This document shows, piece after piece, positions 1 to 6,000 of a stretch of DNA of 8,303 nt; the first letter of the stretch is position 1, and every line of letters begins with the position of its first letter. A program made the translations under genes and the position numbers. This stretch comes from Bacteroidota bacterium (GTDB lineage: Bacteria; Bacteroidota; Bacteroidia; Bacteroidales; Prolixibacteraceae), in assembly GCA_023488865.1 (NCBI GenBank), contig JAMDDG010000253.1, forward strand, positions 1 to 8,303. Direction: 5' to 3'. A model generated the notes under the pieces. That model had not been told where the DNA came from, searched no databases, and worked only from the letters and a program-made list of their open reading frames with translations.

Positions 1-1
1 T

Positions 2-64
2 GTGAAATATTTTAGAATTGGTCTCATTATTACACTTGTTAATTTTGACAAATATGTTTTATAA
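2..64 (+). CDS. possible C-terminal tail of a plus-strand gene entering from the left
   Basis: Frame 2 is open from the window edge to a TAA at 62-64, giving about 20 residues that end in DKYVL. A plus-strand terminator-like hairpin follows 30 bases later, which is what one expects behind the end of a gene. The stretch is too short to identify a family. An alternative reading is that these bases are intergenic and carry a promoter (see 18-47). The call rests on the open frame and the hairpin only. Confidence 0.2.
   Translation: MKYFRIGLIITLVNFDKYVL
18..47 (+). promoter_or_regulatory. candidate Bacteroidota-type promoter (TTG-N19-TAATTTTG)
   Basis: TAATTTTG at 40-47 fits the -7 consensus TAnnTTTG exactly, and a TTG at 18-20 lies 19 bases upstream, within the usual spacing of the -33 element. 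Transcription would begin near 53 and meet the hairpin at 94-117, so the product would be only about 65-70 bases. In AT-rich DNA such a match can arise by chance, and the same bases might encode the tail of an upstream gene. Confidence 0.25.
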
Positions 65-93
65 AAGAGAAATTAACCAAGAACTAACAGAAT

Positions 94-122
94 AAGGGAT
101 GCGTGGAGGCATCCCTTTCTTT
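94..122. terminator. intrinsic terminator, probably bidirectional
   Basis: Arms 94-102 (AAGGGATGC) and 109-117 (GCATCCCTT) pair perfectly over 9 bp around a 6-base loop. On the plus strand the stem is followed by TCTTT, the better T-tract, which suggests termination of a plus-strand gene from the left. Read on the minus strand it sits 14 bases beyond the stop codon of the cysteine-rich peptide gene, where it can also end that transcript, although the tail there (ATTCTGTTAG) is weaker. Confidence 0.7.
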
Positions 123-131
123 AATTAAAAT

Positions 132-332
132 CTAAAAAGTGTTTATTGTACACCTACATTGTCCAGTAATCATAGTCAGACACTTTCCGCTCTGGCCATT
201 TATATTTGTGCAAGATCCACCACATGGATTAGCATTTTGGCAAGGATCGGTACTTCCACTACCAGCCATAACACCTTTCAACTCCTTTTCAGATAGGACT
301 TCTTTGAGTCCTTTTAAACTGATTTTCTTCAT
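132..332 (-). CDS. six-cysteine secreted peptide precursor with double-glycine-type leader; defensin-like cysteine pattern
   Basis: This is a 66-residue precursor. Residues 1-24 form a leader of the Bacteroidota natural-product type, with charged MKKISLKGLKEVL followed by LSEKELKGVMAG; the processing site would be after Ala23-Gly24 (AG in place of GG). The remaining 42 residues are rich in Gly, Asn, Thr and Ser and hold six Cys at 31, 37, 41, 51, 59 and 61. Their spacing, C-x5-C-x3-C-x9-C-x7-C-x-C, together with Gly49-Lys-Cys51 as a G-x-C gamma-core, is the cysteine-stabilised alpha-beta signature of defensins and short scorpion toxins. The expected bonds would be 31-51, 37-59 and 41-61. The gene lies 82 bases behind the VKOR/thioredoxin gene on the same strand, so that protein is the likely folding partner. 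No Shine-Dalgarno site is seen, which is common in this phylum. Antimicrobial or signalling activity is inference, and a different knot-like fold is possible. Confidence 0.8.
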   Translation of the reverse strand: MKKISLKGLKEVLSEKELKGVMAGSGSTDPCQNANPCGGSCTNINGQSGKCLTMITGQCRCTINTF

Positions 333-414
333 AAACTGTTTTTTTAAGTTTCATTGTAGAAAGTTTTCAATAAATGATCAGTTTATTGCCCATTGCCCTA
401 CAAATTTGCAACAG

Positions 415-1998
415 TTATTTAGTGCTAACATCTAAATTTTTAAAGAATAAGAGGTCTTCAATTTTATAATTAGTGGGTAATTTAAACCCGGAAACTAAGA
501 TGGTTGGGGTTGCTGTTATCTTAGTTTTTTCAATCCAAAGCTTATGTCGGTGAAATTCATTCGTAACATCTAGAGTTTCTACAGGAAAGTTGTATTTCTG
601 AAAAAACTCTTCTTTAGTGTATTTTCCTTTTTCGAACCACTCCGAAAATATCGCTTTCTTCTTTTCTGTTTCGCTATTTAAGTATGCAGCTATAAGAAAC
701 TTGTTGCTTATATCAAGGCTTTCATCAAAAGAGGAAAAAATATACTGTACACAGATGTGGTTGGTTTTTTCAAGCATTTTTTCAACGCGGTTGTGCATTT
801 TTGCACAGGGGTTGCAATGTGGGTTTGTTGAAATGGTTACCCTGATATTGGCTTCGGGGTTGCCAAAGATGATCTTTGATATTGATTTATCAACCTCAAA
901 ATAAGGTTGCTGTTTTAGCAAGCTGATAAAAATGCCCTCATTGGCTTTCAGGCTGTTGATTTCTTGGGTTATTTGCTCAATCTTGTTCGCTTCACTTAGT
1001 TTGGGAACCAGAAGGTTTATAACAAGTATCGGGATTAGATAAATACCTGCCACGTTAATAAAATCCGATATCTTGATAGTTGGGATAATGAAAAATCCAG
1101 AATTCAGGTCTGTAAAAAAGAGCATCCAGAGTAAACCCATTACAATCAAACACAACGGACACCATTGTTTTGCCTTCCATTTTTGATACCAAATACTCCA
1201 AAAACTATATGGCAAGGCCAATATATTTACAATGCTCAAATAGAAAATGAATTCCGGGAAGAATAGAAGGATTATCACATTCGAAATAAAATATCCCAAA
1301 CCAATTTCACCCCATCCTATTAGTCCAAACAATTTTGATGCCTTTGATTCCAACACATCATTACAATTGCTTTGCTTAAACAACGAACATATTTTATCAG
1401 CATAGTCACTTTGAATGTTCATTTGTTTGAGAACTAGCAAATAGCCAATATAAACCCCGGTCAAATTGAGTATTGTTGTGATAGTTGATCCCAAACTGGT
1501 GTAAACAGAATGCTTTACAAGTAACGTCACAACTGCTGCACATAGAGCCAATGATAGAAAGAATCCTTGCAAAGTTAGGATTAATTCATTTTTTCTATTT
1601 TTACGGTAGTCTGGTTCAATGGAATTTTCATCTGGTTCTACCAATAAAATAAAACCAGACCATCCTTCAATAAATCGTCTAGTTTGTTCATTAATATTCA
1701 AACCATTCCAACTGTAACTGACAGTATTATTGTCAACGTTGTTTACAACCTTAAACTCACCTCCCGCATGAGCTATAAATGGCGTCTGAATATTTAAAAT
1801 ATTATTTTCCTTGTCTTTGATGATGGTGCCACCATTATTGACTCCGTAAGCAAAAAGCATTTGCGATAAGCCTAACAAATTATTTTTGTGGGGATGTTCG
1901 TTAAAATACTTTTTGGCATACCTCGCTGTATGTTTTACTTTTAAAAGGTTCAACAATGTAGTTAGTACATTTTGATTTCGCTTGATTTCAAATAGCAT
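415..1998 (-). CDS. C39-peptidase-like / VKOR / DsbA-like thioredoxin fusion, putative disulfide-forming maturase
   Basis: This 527-residue membrane protein has three parts. Residues about 35-122 resemble the C39 peptidase domain of bacteriocin exporters (PFIAHAGGEFKVV, then SGFILLVEP), but the catalytic Cys is absent and the usual His of the HFVVV motif is Glu81, so it should not cleave. Such dead C39 domains are known to bind substrates or leaders. Membrane segments at about 138-160, 168-191 and 227-332 hold a VKOR domain with loop cysteines Cys204 and Cys212 and the quinone-side motif Cys280-Pro-Leu-Cys283. Residues about 350-520 form a thioredoxin/DsbA-like domain with Cys395-Asn-Pro-Cys398 and a cis-proline at TATP (Pro498). 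Electrons would pass from substrate thiols through thioredoxin and VKOR to quinone, making disulfides outside the cytoplasm. The six-Cys precursor gene follows it directly. The start ATG is preceded by an in-frame stop at 2011-2013 and has only a weak ribosome site. The domain calls are firm; leader binding is inferred. Confidence 0.87.
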   Translation of the reverse strand: MLFEIKRNQNVLTTLLNLLKVKHTARYAKKYFNEHPHKNNLLGLSQMLFAYGVNNGGTIIKDKENNILNIQTPFIAHAGGEFKVVNNVDNNTVSYSWNGLNINEQTRRFIEGWSGFILLVEPDENSIEPDYRKNRKNELILTLQGFFLSLALCAAVVTLLVKHSVYTSLGSTITTILNLTGVYIGYLLVLKQMNIQSDYADKICSLFKQSNCNDVLESKASKLFGLIGWGEIGLGYFISNVIILLFFPEFIFYLSIVNILALPYSFWSIWYQKWKAKQWCPLCLIVMGLLWMLFFTDLNSGFFIIPTIKISDFINVAGIYLIPILVINLLVPKLSEANKIEQITQEINSLKANEGIFISLLKQQPYFEVDKSISKIIFGNPEANIRVTISTNPHCNPCAKMHNRVEKMLEKTNHICVQYIFSSFDESLDISNKFLIAAYLNSETEKKKAIFSEWFEKGKYTKEEFFQKYNFPVETLDVTNEFHRHKLWIEKTKITATPTILVSGFKLPTNYKIEDLLFFKNLDVSTK

Positions 1999-2019
1999 AT
2001 TAATTCTACTTTAACACAT

Positions 2020-2106
2020 TTAAGCTATAATATAGGAGTTGTTTATATCTCGTTGTCTGATAAGACGCCGGTTGTGCATTTGGTCAAAAAACTGTTTTTC
2101 GGTCAT
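2020..2106 (-). CDS. 28-codon ORF, doubtful; perhaps a remnant
   Basis: The ORF starts MTEKQFFDQM and ends IIA, and it lies between the 86-residue ORF (2110-2370) and the VKOR fusion. AGGAG at 2107-2111 abuts its ATG with no spacer, which is a poor ribosome site, and the same AGGAG overlaps the TAG of the ORF before it. It is in the same frame as the VKOR fusion but separated from it by TAA and a further TAA. I recognise no family. It may be the start of a gene whose body was lost. Confidence 0.15.
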   Translation of the reverse strand: MTEKQFFDQMHNRRLIRQRDINNSYIIA

Positions 2107-2109
2107 CTC

Positions 2110-2370
2110 CTAATAGCGTTTAAACACGAACCATTTCTTTATATCATTTGCTGAAAGTAACGGCAAATCATCAAGGTTTCGTAGTTTTTCTTTCAGAAAA
2201 AAAGAAGAAATGTCCTGGGATAATGTTAACCAAAATGGTACTAAAGAGAAATAGGACTTTGAGATAGATATCTCCAGGGAACGGGCTAGTTTAGGATGTA
2301 TCATAATTTTGATCCTAAATTGTGCGGTTTTAGAACTAACTTTCTCCAGATAGAAAAAGAAAATTAACAT
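2110..2370 (-). CDS. hypothetical 86-residue ORF, possibly a gene remnant
   Basis: I do not recognise this ORF. It is basic and hydrophobic, begins MLIFFFYLEK and ends KKWFVFKRY, with no clear membrane helix or motif. It follows two consecutive in-frame stops (TAA TAG at 2371-2376) that separate it from another ORF in the same frame, and a later start at Met23 (MIHPKLARSL) is possible. It sits in the minus-strand run between the broken ThiF-like gene and the VKOR fusion. It could be a real small gene, the tail of a disrupted gene with 2374-2499, or chance in AT-rich DNA. Confidence 0.3.
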   Translation of the reverse strand: MLIFFFYLEKVSSKTAQFRIKIMIHPKLARSLEISISKSYFSLVPFWLTLSQDISSFFLKEKLRNLDDLPLLSANDIKKWFVFKRY

Positions 2371-2373
2371 CTA

Positions 2374-2499
2374 TTAATAATTATTAACAATTAAAGAAGG
2401 TAAATCACGTCTCTTTAGGAAAAGAACATATTCAAAAATTGATAAAAACAAACTAAAAATTAGGACTTTCAGACAAATTGGTTTTGGCAAAAAACGCAT
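2374..2499 (-). CDS. 41-residue hydrophobic ORF, possibly the front of a broken gene
   Basis: The ATG at 2499 comes three bases after the stop codon of the ThiF-like reading frame, the tight spacing expected of a translationally coupled operon gene. The product starts MRFLPKPICLKVLIFSLFL, has one hydrophobic stretch at about residues 8-28, then a basic KRRD segment, and is ended by TAA TAG at 2371-2376. Reading resumes in the same frame with the 86-residue ORF, so the two may once have been a single gene of about 130 codons. I cannot name a family. Confidence 0.25.
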   Translation of the reverse strand: MRFLPKPICLKVLIFSLFLSIFEYVLFLKRRDLPSLIVNNY

Positions 2500-2502
2500 T
2501 TT

Positions 2503-3313
2503 TTACGAAACAGCTTCAAAATATATTTCAGGAAAAGTTTTTACACTCTTTTTCAGGCATAGATCATACATCAAAGTTGTACAAATGGATGCGGTTAAAA
2601 AAGAGCCAACAGAAAGCTGAGGAGGAGAAACACCTTGTTTTTTAATTCTGGAGTATTCTATAAGTACATCGGATAAATAATATGGATATCTTCCTATTTG
2701 ATTTAATTCCTTTAGAATGTGTTGAGCCATACATAACTCAAACCCGTTATAATCTGGTTGTAATTCATTGATTTTTTTGCTGTGCTGGTCAATTACAATC
2801 ACACTGCCTCCCCAGCCCAAGTTGAGCGGATGCAATACCGGGATGTTTGCAAATATTTTCAAATCCGAGCCGCAAAGCGCATTCAGCGATAACACTTCCT
2901 AAACCGCATCCTCCAATCAGTATATGGAAGTTTTTTATTCTCTCTTGGTTTTCACCATTGATATAAAGATAATTTCTACGATACATATTCGGTGATTTTA
3001 TTCGTATGAAAGAATTTATTGAATAATTCCATTTTTGACATTTCACTGCCGCAATAATTTCACCCGTTCGATCGTAGATGCCATAAAATCTGGAATCGGG
3101 CAATGCCGTAACATCTTCTTGGTAAATCCTTTCAAACTCTTCATGAGAGAAAGAGAGTTGATTAAGGTGATGCTTGTAATTAACATCAATAACCAGACGG
3201 CTCAATTTTTTAAGTTCGGTTTTGCCTATTATTCTCCAAATAGAAAAAGCATCGTAATCCATTATTAAATTTTTCATACGTTTATTGTTTTTAGATTTTA
3301 AATGGTAACACAT
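2503..3313 (-). pseudogene. broken GNAT-like/ThiF (E1-like) fusion gene with internal deletion and frame change
   Basis: The first reading frame (3313 to 2789) begins with a region resembling an acyltransferase (about residues 68-97, RFYGIYDRTGEIIAAVKC) and then a ThiF/E1-type nucleotide-binding loop at residues 129-154 (HILIGGCGLGSVIAECALRL, ending GFENI). Behind GFENI, near base 2850, the homology continues only in the neighbouring frame with NIPVLHPLNLGWGG and runs to 2503. In intact ThiF-family proteins these two blocks are separated by a long segment with the DGD and NLxRQ motifs that bind ATP and form the adenylate; that segment is missing here. This points to a deletion of a few hundred bases that also changed frame. 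ThiF-like enzymes activate carboxyl groups, so the parent may have modified a peptide. The start is supported by AGGAG at 3322-3326, eight bases before the ATG. Sequencing error could explain the frame change but not the missing block. Confidence 0.75.
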
Positions 3314-3471
3314 AGAGCTCGCTCCTAATCATTCAATCTCATTTGTTCGAAGATTTTTGTCAAGCTTGTTTCATATTTCAATATTTATTGTTAATATTCA
3401 CCAAGTTATTTAGACTTTTTTGGGGATGAAATAGGGAAAAGGGATAATGTTGAATATCAAACGTTAAGCTT
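3314..3471. promoter_or_regulatory. divergent intergenic region between the peptide locus and its putative regulator
   Basis: These 158 bases separate the minus-strand ThiF-like relic from the plus-strand LuxR-type gene and must hold both promoters. It carries AGGAG (minus strand, 3322-3326) for the relic. No exact TAnnTTTG box is found on either strand and no clear inverted repeat, so the promoters and any operator cannot be placed. Confidence 0.35.
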
Positions 3472-4236
3472 ATGAACCATAAAATCTCTGATTTTTTTGA
3501 ACCGATCAAGGCAACCCAGTACATAGGAAGCGATAACTATGCTCATGTTGAAAGATACCTAAATGCGCTTAAAGCCATTTCGAAATTATGTGATCTGAGT
3601 TATTATATCATTGATTACTACCGGAAAAATTTCTTTTACGTTTCTTCAAATCCGCTGTTTTTATGCGGGTATTCTCAGGAAGAGGTTTTAAAACTAGGGT
3701 ACGATTTTTACGGAGAATGTGTCCCTTATGAAGATTTGTTACTCTTGTTTGAGTTGAATGAAGCGGGGTTCAATTTCTTTTATGAGTTGCCGGTTGAAAG
3801 ACGCGAATCTGCTACAATCTCTTATGATTTTAGATTAAAACATAAATCAAATAATAGTTTGGTAATGATCAACCATAAGCTAGCCCCATTACTTTTAACT
3901 GAAGATGGGAATATATGGATGGCCATCTGTTTGGTGACGCTTTCTTCGAGGAAGAGTTCGGGAGATGTCCATATAATTATGCAAGACAACCATACACGTC
4001 ATAATTTTAGTAGGGAGGAGAAATTATTTAAGAGAACTGAGGTTAAAAAGCTTTCAAAAAAGGAGTCTGAGGTTTTGAAATATATTGCCACCGGGTACTG
4101 TATGGATAGGGTAGCATCAATAATGAATATCTCGGTTTCAACGATCAAAAATCATAAAACGAGCATCTTAAAAAAAATGCAGGTGGAGAATATAACAGAA
4201 GCTGTTTTTAATGCAAGTAAACAGGGTGTCCTTTAA
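3472..4236 (+). CDS. PAS-like/LuxR-type transcriptional regulator
   Basis: The protein has 254 residues. About residues 30-165 look like a PAS fold (YYIIDYYRKNFFYVSSNP, a GYSQEEVLKLGYDFY segment, then VPYED), which usually senses a ligand or mediates dimerisation. Residues 194-254 are a LuxR/GerE helix-turn-helix: LSKKESEVLKYIATG, then MDRVASIMNISVSTIKNHK as the recognition region, and a closing helix. No receiver domain is present, so this is not a classic response regulator. It is transcribed away from the peptide genes, so control of that locus is plausible, but no binding site is visible. No ribosome site precedes the ATG, and no upstream in-frame ATG competes. The sequence is AT-rich like the locus to its left. 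Confidence 0.82.
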   Translation: MNHKISDFFEPIKATQYIGSDNYAHVERYLNALKAISKLCDLSYYIIDYYRKNFFYVSSNPLFLCGYSQEEVLKLGYDFYGECVPYEDLLLLFELNEAGFNFFYELPVERRESATISYDFRLKHKSNNSLVMINHKLAPLLLTEDGNIWMAICLVTLSSRKSSGDVHIIMQDNHTRHNFSREEKLFKRTEVKKLSKKESEVLKYIATGYCMDRVASIMNISVSTIKNHKTSILKKMQVENITEAVFNASKQGVL

Positions 4237-4350
4237 GTTTTTGCGGTATTAATAATTGGGTTGGTGAGTTTTTGTGCAATAAATAACTTGCTACACCATT
4301 CGCACCTCTTTTGAATTCCAGTATCACTGTTCATAAACTCTCCCAATTTT

Positions 4351-4390
4351 GTTTCATGGTGTTTCACCATGTTTCATAGTGTTCCAATCA
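4351..4390 (+). repeat. four imperfect 10-base tandem units
   Basis: The units GTTTCATGGT, GTTTCACCAT, GTTTCATAGT and GTTCCAATCA follow one another exactly in 10-base register, about one helical turn each. Units 1 and 2 also form a 7-bp stem with a 3-base loop (4355-4371). Such phasing is typical of arrays of protein-binding sites or of a decayed repeat; function is unknown. Confidence 0.55.
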
Positions 4391-4513
4391 TGTACTATCT
4401 ATGACTAAATAATTGCAAATTTAAGATTTTTTTGAAACGCGATACAAATACGGTACAAAATATGTATTAGAATGATTTAATATCAATGATTAACGAGTAA
4501 AATTATAAAACAA

Positions 4514-4536
4514 AAGTCGCTATTTTATAGCGACTT
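4514..4536 (-). terminator. intrinsic terminator of mnmE
   Basis: Arms 4514-4523 and 4527-4536 (AAGTCGCTAT and its complement) make a perfect 10-bp stem with a 3-base loop, 43 bases beyond the mnmE stop. On the minus strand the stem is followed by TTGTTTTATAATTTT, a T-rich tail suited to termination. The plus-strand tail (AGTGATAAAT) is poor, so it serves the minus strand. Confidence 0.75.
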
Positions 4537-4579
4537 AGTGATAAATAGTGTTATTTGTAAATCATTGAATATCAGCGTG

Positions 4580-5974
4580 TTATTTGCCGATGCAAAAATG
4601 CTTAAAAATATTTCCAAGTACCTCATCTGTAGTTATTTGTCCTGTAATGGCGCCGAGATAATACAGGCATTCGCGGATATCCTGCGAAAGAAATTCACCT
4701 GAGATATTGGATTGGAGTCCGGTGATGACCCTCTCGATGGCTTCGAGCGCTTTGGTGAGCGCTTCGTAATGGCGCAGGTTGGTGACGATGACATCTTCCG
4801 GATTGACTTTTTCGATCGAAAGGAGAGCCTGCATTTGTTGAATTAATCCGGTCAGGTTGGCTTTGGATTTGGCCGAAATAAATACCAGCGATTCGTTCTT
4901 TTTTAAAGGGATAGCTGCCAGGTTTTTCCGAACTTCCTCTGAAACCAGGTCCGATTTGTTGGCAACCAGGATCAACTGCTGATCAGTGATCTTCTTTCTG
5001 ATCTTTTCGATCCTGGTAAGCAGGGTCTCTGTGGTTGAAGTGAGATCCAGGACTAACAGTACGATGGAGGCCTGCTCTAATTTCCGGTAGGAGCGCTCGA
5101 TGCCCAGATTCTCGATGGTGTCGGTGGTATGGCGCAGACCAGCTGTGTCGAAGAAGCGAAAAAGCACCCCGTTCAGGTTGACCACATCCTCGATAACGTC
5201 GCGGGTGGTGCCGTGAATATCCGAAACAATGGCCTTCTCTTCATTCAACAAAGCGTTCAACAAGGTCGATTTCCCAACATTGGTCTCCCCCACTATTGCA
5301 ACCGGGATCCCGTTTTTGAGGGCATTGCCCAATTTGAACGATTCGGTCAGCTTCCTGATGAGGGTTTCAATTTTTCGGGAGAGTTCAATCAACAAGGTGC
5401 GGTCGGCAAATTCGACATCTTCTTCGCTGAAATCAAGTTCCAGCTCTACCAGGGAAGTGAAATGAAGCAACTGGTCCCTCAGCAGACTGATTTCAGCAGA
5501 GAAGCCGCCACGCATCTGGTTCAACGCCACCCGATGGGCGGCGGAATTGCCGGAAGCGATCAGGTCCGCAACCGCCTCGGCCTGGGAAAGGTCTATCTTG
5601 CCATTGAGGAAAGCCCGCTGTGTAAATTCGCCCGGCTGCGCCAGCTCTGCACCCTCGTCGAGCAACAACTGAAGGATCTGCTGTTGTACAAAGAGCGACC
5701 CATGGCACGATATCTCAACCACATCTTCTCCGGTATAGGAGTGAGGTGCACGAAAAAGTCCGACAACCACCTCATCCAACAACTCTTTTCCTTTGTAAAC
5801 GGAGCCAAAATGGAGGGTATTGGCCGCCTGGTCGATCAGCTTCTTTCCTTTGCCAGGAGCCTGAAATATCCTGTCGGTTAAAGGGATCGCCCCGTGGCCT
5901 GAAAGACGGATCACGGCGATTCCCCCCGTTCCGGCCGGCGTGGAGATGGCAGCTATCGTGGAAGAAACTAACAT
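4580..5974 (-). CDS. mnmE: tRNA uridine-5-carboxymethylaminomethyl modification GTPase MnmE
   Basis: MnmE, with MnmG, installs the carboxymethylaminomethyl group on wobble uridine U34 of certain tRNAs in the cytoplasm, using a folate one-carbon unit and GTP hydrolysis. The 464 residues are full length for the family. The N-terminal folate-binding domain starts with the typical STIAAISTPAGTGGIAVIRL. A helical domain surrounds a Ras-like G domain with G1 GETNVGKS (229-236), G2 GTTRD (255-259), G3 DTAG (276-279), G4 NKSD (339-342) and G5 SAK (367-369). The C-terminus is the family hallmark CIGK (461-464) with its conserved Cys. It is transcribed alone between a terminator hairpin upstream and its own terminator downstream. 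Its base composition is clearly richer in G+C than the peptide locus next to its 3' end. Confidence 0.98.
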   Translation of the reverse strand: MLVSSTIAAISTPAGTGGIAVIRLSGHGAIPLTDRIFQAPGKGKKLIDQAANTLHFGSVYKGKELLDEVVVGLFRAPHSYTGEDVVEISCHGSLFVQQQILQLLLDEGAELAQPGEFTQRAFLNGKIDLSQAEAVADLIASGNSAAHRVALNQMRGGFSAEISLLRDQLLHFTSLVELELDFSEEDVEFADRTLLIELSRKIETLIRKLTESFKLGNALKNGIPVAIVGETNVGKSTLLNALLNEEKAIVSDIHGTTRDVIEDVVNLNGVLFRFFDTAGLRHTTDTIENLGIERSYRKLEQASIVLLVLDLTSTTETLLTRIEKIRKKITDQQLILVANKSDLVSEEVRKNLAAIPLKKNESLVFISAKSKANLTGLIQQMQALLSIEKVNPEDVIVTNLRHYEALTKALEAIERVITGLQSNISGEFLSQDIRECLYYLGAITGQITTDEVLGNIFKHFCIGK

Positions 5975-5990
5975 ACAACCAATTTTTGTA

Positions 5991-5998
5991 CAAATATA
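5991..5998 (-). promoter_or_regulatory. candidate -7 promoter box of mnmE
   Basis: On the minus strand these bases read TATATTTG, an exact fit to the Bacteroidota box TAnnTTTG. It sits 16 bases before the mnmE start codon and directly behind the hsp20 terminator, so the leader would be only about 10 bases. A TTG lies 14 bases upstream, closer than the usual -33 spacing, and it falls inside the terminator stem. Confidence 0.5.
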
Positions 5999-6000
5999 AC

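Larger units (their letters stand above)
4237..4579. other. 343-base spacer between the regulator gene and mnmE
   Basis: No gene is seen. From left to right the spacer holds a 10-base phased repeat (4351-4390) containing the small hairpin CATGGTG-TTT-CACCATG (4355-4371); a tandem pair of related units CGATACAAATA and CGGTACAAAATA (4440-4462); the terminator of mnmE (4514-4536); and one copy of a 10-base direct repeat GTGTTATTTG (4548-4557), whose second copy (4577-4586) covers the mnmE stop. The hairpin at 4355-4371 may end the regulator transcript but lacks a good T-tract. Confidence 0.6.

Noticed and set aside
289..354. 21-codon ORF (ATG at 354) overlapping the start of the peptide gene out of frame on the minus strand
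   Set aside because: It has no ribosome site and an unremarkable sequence; overlapping short ORFs are frequent in AT-rich leaders. A translational control role cannot be supported.
139..435. 98-codon plus-strand open frame over the peptide gene
   Set aside because: It is antisense to the six-cysteine precursor, which has a recognisable leader and cysteine pattern; the plus-strand product has no family features.
2503..2895. Separate 130-codon gene starting at 2895
   Set aside because: Its first 15 codons overlap the ThiF nucleotide-loop region in another frame and carry no homology; only from NIPVLHP onward does it look like a ThiF C-terminus, so it is the rear half of one broken gene.
4351..4462. 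CRISPR-like array
   Set aside because: The units are 10-12 bases, contiguous and imperfect, without spacers of uniform length and without cas genes.
5129..5881. 250-codon plus-strand open frame
   Set aside because: It lies entirely antisense to mnmE, whose conserved motifs leave no doubt about the coding strand; it is a by-product of codon use there. Shorter frames at 5229-5465, 5493-5708, 5593-5808 and 5746-6048 are shadows too.
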